Source of the DNA: Dendrolimus kikuchii
Taxonomy: Eukaryota; Arthropoda; Insecta; Lepidoptera; Lasiocampidae
DNA: 64,000 bases
Direction of reading: 5' to 3'
NCBI GenBank assembly: GCA_019925095.2
Contig: CM034401.1
Coordinates: 12,001,338 to 12,065,337, forward strand
Shown here: positions 12,106-24,600 of the stretch, piece by piece
Layout of the letters: each line of letters begins with the position of its first letter
Numbering within the stretch: position 1 is the stretch's first letter
Notes under the pieces: generated by a model
Databases searched by the model: none
What the model was told of the DNA's origin: nothing
Seen by the model: the letters and a program-made list of their open reading frames with translations, nothing else
Translations under genes and position numbers: made by a program

Positions 12106-13319
12106 CACTAATTTTCTATACACACCACATTGGCAAAATCAATGCATAAATGGCATTGCAGCCATTATTTAAATAAAAACTGTCTTGTAGTTAATATTTT
12201 GAAGTGAAACTTCTATTTAGACGGGGTCTTAGGATTTTTCTTTATTGGTTCCGGATCGAATATTTTTTTTTGTTTGGTAAAATAAAATATGTTTAAATAA
12301 AAAATGCCTTAATTAAAATGTACCTAACCTGACTAAATCATAATTTGCAGTAAACCTGCGAAAAATCGGAATGTGTGCTGGGACACATAGTACCTATAAG
12401 TAAAACTTCAACGGACAAGTGGAAAAACGAATCGCAATAAAGTTTTAACTTAAAGTTTTACGGGCAGATTTCCTTTTTTGCCATAATGTACTTTCTTGAA
12501 AGTACTTGATGGTAAGAAGTCCGAACGGACATGTAATATTTTCCAAAGTAACCTACTTTTTGTGGTACCTCAGCACCATTACTAACCAGATTATTGTAAT
12601 TTTTTATTTAGAGGATGGCAAACTGGAATTGCCCTTTTTTAAGGATTACCTGGCTTTTCTGGGTCACATAGTTAAAATCTGACCGAGTTCATCCTAATTA
12701 TTTAAACCCTAAATTCATGTATAGGTATATCCAGGGCTTTTTTTGTGGGGGCACGTGGGAGGACATTTCGAAAATATCGAAAAATTGCCATAAAAACTGT
12801 AAAATGTAAAAAAATATCAATTTTGGTAACCTTTACAAAAAATTGGATTTTATTAATACGTTTTTGGAGTGGAGCTACAAACAAAAAATTATAGACTTAC
12901 AGCTTTCCAGAATTAGCGTGCCCCCAAAAAAAGGCCTGGGTATATCGATCCAAAAATCTACATTCGGCGATCGAATCTAAGTAGATGAACTGAGTAGTTT
13001 TTAAATATAACCTAGTTTTTTGGTTTAACAGCATCATAAACTGGACCCCTATTTCTATGACCAAGAACCAGGACACGAAGCCCTATAATCTTGATATTCT
13101 TACCCACAAATTCCATATACCTACTTTAAATGTGGCTTTAGAGGTACCTATTGGATCACAATATATTTATTTATTTTTGAAAATATTGCAACTGCGCTTT
13201 AATTGCGGGTTGCTTGTTTGCCCGTTACACTTACAAAGTTACGAAAGTTTCAAGATCGTGCTTCTTTGTAATGAAACACGAAGGGGCGTGTACAACCACA
13301 ACCGCAGCTATCACGGGTT
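12106..13319. other. Intergenic region upstream of the cuticular protein gene
   Basis: No gene was recognised apart from the MITE at 12732-12938. The sequence is AT-rich with only short frames. Confidence 0.45.
12732..12938. mobile_element. hAT-like MITE with 8-bp target duplication
   Basis: A 207-bp element with inverted ends of about 24 bp (cagggctttttttgtggggg on the left; the right end read from the other strand begins caggcctttttttggggg). A perfect 8-bp duplication, ggtatatc, lies at 12724-12731 and 12939-12946. The CAGGG start and 8-bp duplication point to hAT. There is no coding capacity. Confidence 0.85.
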
Positions 13320-13325
13320 TATAAA
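13320..13325 (+). promoter_or_regulatory. TATA box of the cuticular protein gene
   Basis: tataaa lies 71 bp upstream of the start codon at 13396, leaving room for a short 5' UTR beginning near 13350. The placement suits an insect cuticle gene promoter. The transcription start is not determined. Confidence 0.5.
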
Positions 13326-13395
13326 GCTGTTGCCTCTATTATGATGCTCCAAATCTCACCTGATCATCTCGTTTGGCGCATTTGTATCTCAAAAA

Positions 13396-16300
13396 ATGTG
13401 GCGGATATTATGTGTAAGTTATTTTAATTATAATCCTCCGCAATATTGCTTTCAGTTTTAATTATTTTTAAGACATTAATTTAGAGGTGCAAATTGTAAA
13501 TAAGCTAAATCGGGGTGGGTGTAAACATGTGGGAGGAGACTTTAATATAAATTTAATGGTGAAGTGTTTATAGATATATTTACGAAATTACGACTTTATT
13601 TATAAGAACTAAAACTGTTTTTAACTGTAGATTTTTAAAAATTGTTATATAATGGAAAAATACAAATAATATAAATTAATCTAAACTAAAATTAAACTAT
13701 AATATAACTATACTTGCAAAGTAACAATCTATAAGTAAAAAATAGACTCCAGGTCGCTGTCGGCGGGGAGTGTGCCCAAAATGCTGGCCGCATTTCGACG
13801 TTGGATGGCAACGCTGATGCGTTGCCCTAGGTGCAAGCCAGCCTTTTGGTCACGAGAGACCTCAATTAGACGTGTTGAGAGGTCTCGATAGAGGTGATGA
13901 GCTTCAGGCCCCCACGGCCCCAGGGTTTCAACCCCAAAAGCCACAAATATGCACCCGTTACCAATGGACACATATATACGGCGTTTCAGGGCTTCCTGGT
14001 GTGCGGCAGCAACCCCGGCTGTCACGGTTGTGACTGAGAGATGGGAAGCCGCTAAAGTATCAACACAAGTTGCGTGCCCAAGGGGCATCCCATCTTCCAT
14101 GGCACCAACGACATTCCATCTGGTCTCTTGCCATCGTCGCGGCACAGCCCATTTGGTTCGAGAACAGCTGGTGCCCCGACGGTGACAAGAGACCGATGGA
14201 TAATGTCATTAACTAATTAAGTATGGCTAATTAAAATTTAAGTCAATTTGGAAAGTAAAAAAGTGCGATTTGAGTTTAGGAATGTACGTTGAGACTTATT
14301 TATAACCACAAAAATTTAACAGATCCGATTTTTTAAAATATAGGAGAGATGTGGTTATAACCCCACAAAATTATATCTAGACATAGAGGTTGCAGAAGGT
14401 ATAAGTATTCCTACAAACTTTCGCCTCCCCCACTACGTAAAATTCACCTCCCTCGTCTTTATACCGCACCCGCTAAATCGTTCATGAAAATGATGTCTTT
14501 TTCAGGATAAAAATTATTCTATATTCATCATAAACATCACGATAATCAGTTCATCCAGAAGGTCGTTAAGAAAGAACAAGTCAAGTTTGTTATTTCTACA
14601 CCATGTATCACTATAATGACATAATTATATATTATTGAGGTTGAGATAATATACGTTATGTTTACAGATTTATATATTGTCAATGATGACACTGTGCTCA
14701 AATACATTGGCACAAGAATATCTACCCCCAAAAGTCGGTGGAATCAAGAAACCCGTACCAGAAGCAATAGTTAGTATTTTATTATTTTTAGCGAGCCCAG
14801 CAGACGTTGTTCTGTTCTAAAACAATAGAACCTGATTGCAGCGCCATCTACCAGGTCCATGGTGAATTCAAACCATCCTGGGACCCCACTTGAACATACA
14901 CAAAAAATTTCCTCAAAATCAGTCCAACCCTTAAGGAAGAGTTGAGTGACACGAACAGAAGAATTTTATATATAGAGACATGCGACAATATTCAGTGCCG
15001 GTTCTAACATTACCGGCGTCCATTCTCTAGTATCATATTATTTCACACACGAGGAGAATTTTTTTATTAAATAAATTGCATATTCAAGTTATGGCATAGT
15101 CTTGAGTAAATAGGAACCAAGCTGAAACACGATCCATAACTCCACCCTATTCTTTATCAGAATTGTAAACTTATATATGTTGTAAACCTTTAACTGACAC
15201 CAAACACCGAGCGTGGTTCTTCTGGCAACACGAAAAATCAATTTGCACTAAGCAGTTCACATTTACACTACCTATCTGTAAACAAACATTTATATGTATA
15301 CTTCTAGAGGAGTTTTTGGCGGGAACTGAGAGATGTTGTGCTGTGCAGTTTTATTTTCTAAAAATATGTAAAATTACTCTAAATCTGGCGTATAGGCCTA
15401 GCTGCCAAGCCATAAACCTAAATAAATAATAATAATATACTTCTAGAATCAAAAACAATTCATTCCACAACAGTTGATAATTTTTAAAAATTTATTGAAG
15501 CATTATGTCCGTTTGCAGATAAGTATAAGTACAATATTGTTGTTTACTTTCTTTAACACGTTGTGAAGCGGTGTACATAGAATAGGAAGTAAAATTAATT
15601 TTAACTTATATGCATGACATCAAAAAGTGTTCTCCAGTGGAACTTATTTTGAATAAAAACTTGATTTTTTTTTGTATATCCCGTTCACGATAACATGACG
15701 CGCAGGGTTACCAAATTCTAAAAAGTAACATCACTTATTATAATGTTGTAAAATAGGTAAATTATTTTTAATTTTTGTTGGAATTTTGTTTCTAGTAGTT
15801 ATTGCGATTTTAGGTGTTTGTGACTTTAGTTTTAGGTGTTAATCTTTTTGATTGTTGGTAACCCTGCTCGTCAACTTATCGTGAACTCCCGTTGATATAA
15901 GTACCTATTTTTCAATAATGAAGTTTACATTTTTAGTTGCCAGCTAATTACGACTTCTCATACGATGTGCAAGATAATGCGGTGAGTTTAGATTTTGGAC
16001 ACAATGAGAAAAGGAAGGAAGATCAAGCCTCGGGTTCGTACCACGTCCTACTACCTGACGGCAGGACCCAGCTCGTCGAGTACGAAGCCGGCCCAGATGG
16101 ATACAAACCGCAGGTTATACAAATTGATGCATTTGCAACCCTTGCCAATATTAAAGCCATGTATGAATTTTTTTTAATAAGGTCGGGGTTCTGAATTTAA
16201 CTCTGAAAAATTCCCTATATAAAGGACGACAATATTTATAACATATTTTTAGATCACGTGTTTGACGCCTATCGAACACCTTTGTGTTCATATGGTGTTC

Positions 16301-16875
16301 ACTAATTCATACGCCGCTGGTTAAAATTCAGCTCGAAGGACCAATGATATGGGAGGGACGCAATTTGGTATAAACATTGATTAACGTAACACAGTATTTA
16401 TTTAATTGGATAAAATACAGTACATGATTTCACGGTGTTGTGTCCTGTTGCAAAATATTTCTTCTCCGAGCCGACTTTCATTTAAATCCGTACAGTAGTT
16501 TTTACGTGACATAATTCTAAAAGTAGTATTTTCGGTATCTGCTGGTCCGAATTAGCACCCTTATTTTTTTCTCATTTTTAAATCTTTGTATAAACTTAAC
16601 CCCACAACAGATTTTTTATAATAAAAGATTAGATTTAGTTAAGGTTACGTGTTATTTATTGTACATAGATAATAATATTTCAGATAATGTACATGGGCAC
16701 AGCAACGTTCCCGAGTGCTGGTAGTTCTGATAAGTTCGACGGGTACCATTACAACGCGGCGTCCAACCGGCAGAGCGTGAGGCAGGTTGCGCCGAGAGCC
16801 ACAAGGCAGCCGGCGTCTGCACCTCCACCGCAGCCCCAACCACCCGTCGCGCACTCGAATAATGCCACCCAATGA
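13396..16875 (+). CDS. RR-type cuticular protein (chitin-binding 4)
   Basis: A secreted cuticle protein expected to bind chitin in the exoskeleton. There are four exons: 13396-13413, 14668-14769, 15937-16113 and 16684-16875, all with GT/AG borders and phase 0. The product is 162 aa. The first, tiny exon (MWRILC) joins exon 2 to give a signal peptide of about 21 residues, [22 protein letters not shown] short linker ([14 protein letters not shown]) follows. The Rebers-Riddiford domain spans residues 43-102, with [10 protein letters not shown], a [19 protein letters not shown] core and DGYKPQI. The C-terminal third is a proline/glutamine-rich tail (APPPQPQPP) that ends in a stop at 16873. A 6-codon first exon is usual in this family. 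The first intron carries a LINE endonuclease relic (13729-14215) and the second intron a MITE (15681-15890). The RR subtype was not assigned. Confidence 0.9.
13729..14215 (-). mobile_element. LINE C-terminal endonuclease fragment, frameshifted
   Basis: On the minus strand, 14215 to 13729 encodes the same restriction-like endonuclease region as the open frame at 22187-23083. The first part reads [11 protein letters not shown] ... [21 protein letters not shown]; the second part, in another frame, reads [12 protein letters not shown] ... [11 protein letters not shown] ... [15 protein letters not shown] small deletion near 14060-14070 shifts the frame and removes the WD after RPLV, so the motif PD-x(14)-D is destroyed. 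It is a dead, 5'-truncated copy inside the first intron of the cuticular protein gene. Confidence 0.75.
15605..15660 (+). repeat. Short block shared with the gypsy LTR
   Basis: The block aacttatatgcatgac followed by aaaaagtgttctccagtgga and cttattttgaat matches the complement of LTR positions 4265-4335 over about 52 bp. A shorter, more diverged copy lies at 26885-26915. Confidence 0.6.
15681..15890. mobile_element. MITE with ~33-bp inverted ends
   Basis: About 210 bp in the second intron of the cuticular gene. The left end contains gttcacgataac and gcagggttaccaa; the right end is the inverted counterpart (ttggtaaccctgc ... ttatcgtgaac). There is no coding content. The target duplication is unclear, so the superfamily is not assigned. 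Confidence 0.65.
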
Positions 16876-18249
16876 TAATGTTATTACCTTTCTCATTCTA
16901 AACCCCTTATTCCAGAATACTCGTGATCAAATTGATATTTGAGATTATCATCTCTTCCAATTTATATATAATTTTACACAACTCATAATACCGATTGGCA
17001 GTTTTGTTTGCGCAGAACAGTGCATATTGGTTTCCGACATGTAAATAATCTATATTGAGTTTCATTCGCAAGCGGCAATAGCAGTGTTGGTTGCTATGGA
17101 TTCTTGGCTCGCTTACACGATTCGTACGCTGTACCACGCTACAAAAATTGGTCTACTGTGCAGGTACATCGGGAGGAATTATTAGTTGTGTGAAACTGTA
17201 CCTTTTATTAGTATAGATTACCATCAAGCGTCAGTTTGCTTACGAATAATGTTTTAAAAAATGGACTTGTTATTATATATAATTAATTTGCAATGAGCTT
17301 TGAGTAGAAACTTAAAGGTAGTATCGGCAAAATTAAAACTGCGTTGTATACGCCTCAATGAAAATTCATTTTTATTCCAGTCGGATATTTTGTAGTCTAA
17401 TTGCAATAGTGTTCCATGAATTTTAGAGTGTTTAAATTGTACACTGGCTGCTTTGCGACTTGTTCTACTATAATTATTATTATATTCTAGGAAAATGATT
17501 ACATCAAATGGTTCCTAACATTAAACAAGGTTTAATCAGCACTAAACATCGAAACCGTTTTTACTGCGCCATTAATTTATGACGGTTTATGAATATGTCT
17601 TTCGTTTAAATCTAATTACTGCAACGTTCTCCGTTTAATCTAGAAAGGCTTAATTATCGAAGTTTAGTGATGACTGTATAGAAACAATACTATGGTTTGT
17701 AAATTAGTGATGTATATAATACAACTCATGTTACAGTTGTGATTAGTTTTAATTTAATAATGCAACGGCAAATGTTAAATAAATCGACAGTGAAATTGAA
17801 CAATAAAAAGTCGGTAAAACAAATTTATTATTTTATTTTTATTGTCAAGTTTATCACTTTCCTTAAAAATATTTTTTTAATAAATCCAATCAGTTAATAG
17901 CTAGTTTAAATACACAAAAATCACAATACATTTACAGTAACTAATAATGTCTAAAGTCATGCATTTCATAAAAAGCGCATGTGTATTTATTTAATTTTAT
18001 TCTCAAGTATTTTATTTTAAGTACATAAAATTTTGATAAGCATCTCCGGTTGACAGTCATTAATACTCCCTTAAACTCAAATAAATATACCTAAATAACT
18101 TTGGTTCTTTAATGTTGCTTATTTGTTTATACACGGTGTGTTTAATTAACATAACGTATTCCTTCTCTTAAATTTAAGACAATATTACTTTTGTACACAA
18201 TTTCTAAAGATTAGTCAAAATCTTAATGCTATCAAATTCAAATAAAATG
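16876..18249. other. Region between two converging genes
   Basis: It contains the 3' flanks of the cuticular gene (plus strand) and of the PAN-ZP gene (minus strand), which converge here. The sequence is AT-rich with several possible AATAAA signals on both strands. No exon or recognised repeat was seen. Confidence 0.45.
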
Positions 18250-21200
18250 TTATGTTGCATGCAATATATCTATGCTTTGGTCCGGCCAATGCACGCGCCT
18301 GTGAGTGGACACAGTATCAAATCCGACGTTATCAAACGAATGGTAGTCTTTCTGCATACTCAGCTCCGCTAAATTGCGATATCTGCAAAGGAAAATCATT
18401 TGGTACTTATAACAGATTAGCGGTTCCAGCAGACGTGCCTTGAAAACAAAATTAGAACCCGATTATTTAAATTAAATATAGCTTATGCAACTCAGGGATA
18501 ATATAGCCTTCTAATGGTGAAAGAACTTTTGAAACCCAGTAGTTTTTGAGTTTATTCGTTAAAACATACAAATCTTTTCTCTTTATTATATTAGTATAGA
18601 TGGGGTTAGCATCCAGTCTCGAGTTTTAAGGAGAAAATGTATACGATGTTTGGTGTGAGTAAGAATATTCTTGTAGTTTTTGGATTATAATAACTATATA
18701 TAGGTAACAAGGAACTGCGTGCGCTATGTTTGCAACGCGAATACTTTAACGACTAAGCTACCAAGGCTACGGCTATTTTGATTGAATAAAGTTATTAATG
18801 GAAATTACATAAATAATATGATAAAATGTATGGGTAATTACTTGGCTTCTAATCCGCCCAGTGCTATGGTTACTGTGTATAAGGGGCCAACCACAAATTA
18901 TGTCACACAAATTTCATGATATTTTGACCCCTCCCCTATCCTTGACACAGCTGGTCACATTCCCTCCCTAGTGAGACATCACATATTTGGCAATTTTACA
19001 TCAAGAAATTATTACATTAAAACAGTAGTTCCGTAATTAGTTTTATTTCCATTTAAATTATCTTTTACGAAAATATTTCGAAATTTTTCGTCAATAATTC
19101 AAATTTCGCGTTTTACAGCTTAAATATATTAATTCAATTTTAAAATGTGACATCACAAAATTTAGGATCCCTCCCACCTCTTAGCACACAATGTGGTGCG
19201 GGTGTTGACGGCTCCTGTGGTTGAGTGGGCTAAGCTTTTTCCGGCTTACCTCACTGGAACGCAGAGGCTCCAGGTTCAATTCTGGTATGGTAAATTTCGG
19301 AAACGAATTTTCTCCGTTATTTACTATGGTCTGGGTGTCTGGGATCGGCCCCAGAGTAGTCCGTTGTATATTACCCATAACACAAGCGTAACTTGCTTAT
19401 TTTGGGGATATACATTATACAGTGTGTGTGTTTGTCTGCCGTTAAAAAAAATGTTACACTTCGTCGACCCCCCGACCTCCCGCTCTGCCCCCTAGCGTGT
19501 GACGTAATTTACGGATGGACCCTAAAAGCAAACTTGTAACTATTAAAAGTTGGGCCGAATAAGCCTATTAATATTCTAATTCTATTTTATAGGAAATTTA
19601 TAATAGCTTACCTTTTGACAAGAACGCAGCAGCCAAGTAAAAGCAACACCTGCACCGCGAGCCAGGCCAGTGCCAGCGCCACTAACAGCAACTCGTGGAC
19701 GCAAACTAATGGACTGTCACCCATATTTTCTTCAGCTAAAAATTAATAATAATTTATTGAATAAGAAAAATAAATTATAAGCTCTCAGCAGCCCACGGCG
19801 TTTGTAACAGCCCTAAAAATCTAAGAAAATGATGAGCCATTCGCATTGAGCGAGATTATATTGATCGATGTGACGCGATTTATCGACTATCGACCTTTTT
19901 ATTGTCAATCTGGCAAACAGGCAGATGGCCCACCTAATGGAAAGTGGTTAGTATCGCCATAGACGTTTGCAACACCAGAGGCGGAGCCAACGCCTTGCCG
20001 ATCTCTAAGAGGGGATAATACCCAACCCCTCTTAAAACGTTGAGCACGGGTGTAGTACAGGGATCAGGTAGGAGGAATAGAATAAAAGGGATTGCATTAG
20101 GGAGATGAGACAAGCAAAATGGAATAGGTAGAGGGGAACGTGGGCCACCGGAACTCTCACTCATTGTACGAAACACGATTAGCTCATAGCTACATAGCAC
20201 ATAGCTATTTACATATGGATGTGTTTAATGTGCACACCACCGTCATACACTTATTTCCGGTTATAAAATCCATAGTCCGGGTTGTCTGGAAGAGATCGCT
20301 CTAAAGCGATATGACCGTCCATTGTTCCTGCCTTTACTATTTAATGTGACTACTGTAAATTGTTGATTTAACGTGTATGTGGTGAACAATAAAGCGTTTT
20401 CTATTCTATTCTATTCTACCCGTTTCGCGTCGGCCCAAAGAGCTGTAATCAAGATAATGATTCCACTATGGCTTCTACTACATAAAAATCGTATTATTTT
20501 TGTCCCTTTATTCGAAAGGGAAAATAACTTATAATTTGAAAAAAAAACAACGAAATTTCATTTGTGCACAGATCAAGATCACAGCTCAAAAATTATTGTG
20601 CTAGTAGCTGTGCCCGCGACTTCATCGTGATTGACGTGATTTTTTTTAGCTGAAGCCTAATTTAAAATGTAACCTAAGTTACTCGTTATAACATCAGCTA
20701 TCTGCCAATGAAAGTCCCGTCAAAATCAGTCCTGCTGTTTCAGAGATTAGCTTGAACATCCAGACAGACAAACGAAAATTCTAAAAATTGCATTTTCGGT
20801 ATCTCCTAGTCCGAATTATCTCCCCTGATTTTCTTAACATTTTTATTTTGACACTAGGATATGCCCACGACTTCATCCACGCTTGACTTGAAATTCAGCA
20901 GCATTTAAAATAGAATGTAAGCTACAGCACAAAACTGTGTCGGAATTAGTTAATTGTTATGCACCCAAACAACTTTAAAGCGCGCCCGGGAAAATTTCCG
21001 CGAGCTTCCCGGGATAAAAAATATCACACATTCTATCAAATAAAATTTGCTATCAATCAGTAAAAATATAACATTGCAATTGGTTTTTTTTTTAAATTTG
21101 GTCATTTAAAATCTGTTGGAGTGGCCCTGGCTTCAGCACCCTTTGCCTGTCAAAGGAAATGTCACCGTCATACGATGAGACGACAGCGGCTTATGACGTT

Positions 21201-21652
21201 TTACGTCCCCCCCTTTCTCTTCTCTCTTCTGCCTGTTAAAAAAGGTGCTGTGTAATTTCATGTGGTGTAAATTGTATAATAGAAATAAAAGTTATCTTGA
21301 ATAATCGCCATAATTTGTTGTCAAAAACATCCTCTCGATCCACAACAAAATCATTCCCAGAAAAAATCCCGCGGGATTCGCAGGATGAAAAGTAGCGCAA
21401 TATTTAAGTCTAAAAATTTGCTGGCGATCAGCGAAAACTGTATCGAATTGGCCCAGTAGTTTATACGTGAATCCCGAAAAAACAGACAAACCGACCAACA
21501 GACAAGAAATCTGAAAAAAAATGCATCGTGTTCTCCGTTATTTATAAAGTCTATTCCAGTTGGGTTTTTTTTTATAGATTCAATGTACAGACACGACATG
21601 TTTAGAATTTTATAATATTATTGATTACAAACAAACACTTCAATTTTATTTA

Positions 21653-21688
<36 letters not shown>

Positions 21689-24600
21689 AATTACGCTACC
21701 TTACAGTATTTAAGATAGTAAAGTATTAACTTATTTTCATTATATTGGTGTGTGTTACAATAAAGAGTTATACTCTGTAATGATTTGTAAGCTTGCACAT
21801 ACGCATATTTGCTCGATGATCAGCCCTGACTAAAGTGTCAGCAGATAGTATATCCTTCGAATCGACTAGCATCTCAATCTCTAGAGGTATGGGTTGGTCC
21901 TTGGTGGTTGTCGGCATGCATTTGCCAACTCCCGATTGTGCCACTACCCCACTGACCGTAGGGGGTGTGAGGTCGTTGTCCCGGTCAGAGGATATGTTGG
22001 TTTGTCTAGCCGCTCGCCTTTGATCATCGCAGTTCACCTGTAATAAATTAAATTATGTCTTACCAGTGATTTTTAAAGAGCTTTGTTTGCATATACCGCT
22101 TGTACCGATTTGTACCCCGCCCAAACTATCCAATTACTATGCCTATTTTAATATAATATAGTAAATGTGACTTTGAGGTCCTGTATTTGATTGAGGCCAG
22201 AAATGCCTGGTCTGTGGTCTGCCCATATCAAAATTTACCCATAAATTTAAAGTCACAGAAGCTATGGGACGGCCCGCTTTGCTTATTGGTGCATAAAAAT
22301 CTTTTGGATACGTGTGCCCATGAGACGGAGCGTGCTCGTCTCCTAGCTGTCTCGCGTTGGGAGTCTGGCTTGTGGCTGCAGGCACTCCCCTCGGCGAATT
22401 TGGGCACTTTTCTAGACGATAACGCGTTTAGAATAAGTGCTTGCATTCGCCTAGGGGCGGCCTGTGTTGTTCCACACCGCTGTCAGTGCGGAGATAAGGT
22501 CGAGCGCCTCGGTCACCATGGGTTATCGTGTAGCAGGAGTGCCGGCAGAATTTCACGTCATGCAACACTTAATGACATAATCCGTCGGGCTCTTGTCACC
22601 GCCGGGGTACCTGCCGTCCTAGAACCGAACGGCCTGTGCCGCGACGATGGCAGGAGACCCGATGGTATGTCATTGGTGCCCTGGAAGATGGGTCGCCCCT
22701 TAGTATGGGACGCGTCTTGCGTCGATACTTTGGCAGCGTCCCATCTTCCAGCTACTAGCATGTCTGCCGGTACAGCTGCTGCACAACAGGAGGCCCTAAA
22801 ACGCCGCAAATACTCAGCCATCGGAAATGGCTACATATTTGCGGCTTTTGGGGTCGAGACCCTGGGACCATGGGGGCCTGAGGCGCACAAGCTTTATCGG
22901 GACATAGTCAAACGTCTGGTGGATGTCTCACGTGACCAAAAGACTGGTTTATACCTCGCACAGCGCATCAGCATTGCCATTCAGAGAGGCAATGTGGCCA
23001 GTCTTTTGGGCACGTTTCCCACTGAGAGCGGTCTAGACGAGTATATAGGACCACTATTCAGTAAGTGGTCCATTTTTTTTTAATTATATAAGTTCAGCAG
23101 CTAGGCAGACGGCCTACCTGATGGAAAGCGGTTACCATCGCCTATGAACATTGCAACACCAAAAGTACTATTAATATTCTGCCGCTTTCTAAAGGAAGAC
23201 TGGAACCTGGCCACTAATACCGGAACACAACGCAAGGTTGTTATGGTGGCATGCTCTAGAGCAGGGGTAGTAGCCATCCAGAGGGGCAAACACTCTAGCA
23301 CATGGGTTTGGGTTGTTTTGTCAGCTCTTAAAAGAGGTCGCCCGGCCGCAGGAAAGTTTATTCTTTCTCCATTCTTGGACGGATATAACATTTCTAAATG
23401 AAAATTGATTAACCTTTCTATTCGTTTTCAAAGTCATTCCATTAATCATTTATTCTGTAGTTTTGACGAAATTTGATGGAACACTGAGTGCTTGATAAAT
23501 AGGATACGATTAACTATAAAAATGAAAATTAAACAAATCAATTGTCAATAAGAAACGTGAAGTAGTTTTGATTTACAGTATTTTCGTGCTTAGATACATG
23601 TTTTACAAAGCGCAGATTTAAACAAAAAAAATCTATGCTTCGATTATAAAGAAAGATCAAACCTATAACATTGGTTTAAGAAAAACATCGAAATTAATTA
23701 AAATAATTTTCACACAGAATAGGGATGTGGACAAATTTTTTATTTACATACAACCTTAGATATATCTCAATGCATATAATATTATTTATTATACAAATAA
23801 AAATGTATGTCTTATCTTACTTCTAATACCATGATAGATATACTGAATTTAAATTATTATTTAAACAATAATAAATGGGCTATTTGACCTCGTCTATTTG
23901 CACTAACTTATGACGCCATAAGTATGTATATACGCTCGTACAAAATCTGTTAGGCCGCAACATTTTGTAAGATGGTAAGAGCAGTTAATTTAATTGTTCA
24001 CTCCTCTATTACAAAACACGTTCAAAATTATCATAATCCATGATTACGCCCTTGAACTCAGTCAGCTGTGCTACATTATTTGTTTGCAAATGTTAGTTTA
24101 ACGACAATGATTATTATCAGTATATTTATTACTCTTTTAACAGCGCGACACATTGTTTCATATGCTACAAAGGCTTCAAATATTTAAAAATTATGTAATT
24201 AATGTGGTAATGAAGGTACACCGATACCGATACAAAATAATTGTGAAATTACATGATATTACTGTTTGTGAAGAATTAATTTTAATTTATTATTCATAAA
24301 ACAAACAAGCAAACGGGCAATCCGACGGATTTATAGTAAGACATGTGTAAACGTACTTAATAATATTAAATTATATTTTAGTATGGGTTAAAGATGACAA
24401 TTACAGGGATGTGGACACATATTAAAATAAATTATATAATTTCTACATTAATAAAAAAACAGGCGGTAAAATAACATCGTATCATTTTAGTTCTAAAATA
24501 TCATCATAAAAAGGTTTTTTTATTACTTTTTAAATAATAATTATTACGTTATTAAACTCATTTTACGTGTACCACCTTATGGCGTCATAAGTAGATACGC

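Noticed and set aside
15919..15948. Short plus frame starting ATGAAGTTTACA just before the cuticular exon 3
   Set aside because: It is the end of the intron with the acceptor tttttag. The real signal peptide comes from exons 1 and 2.
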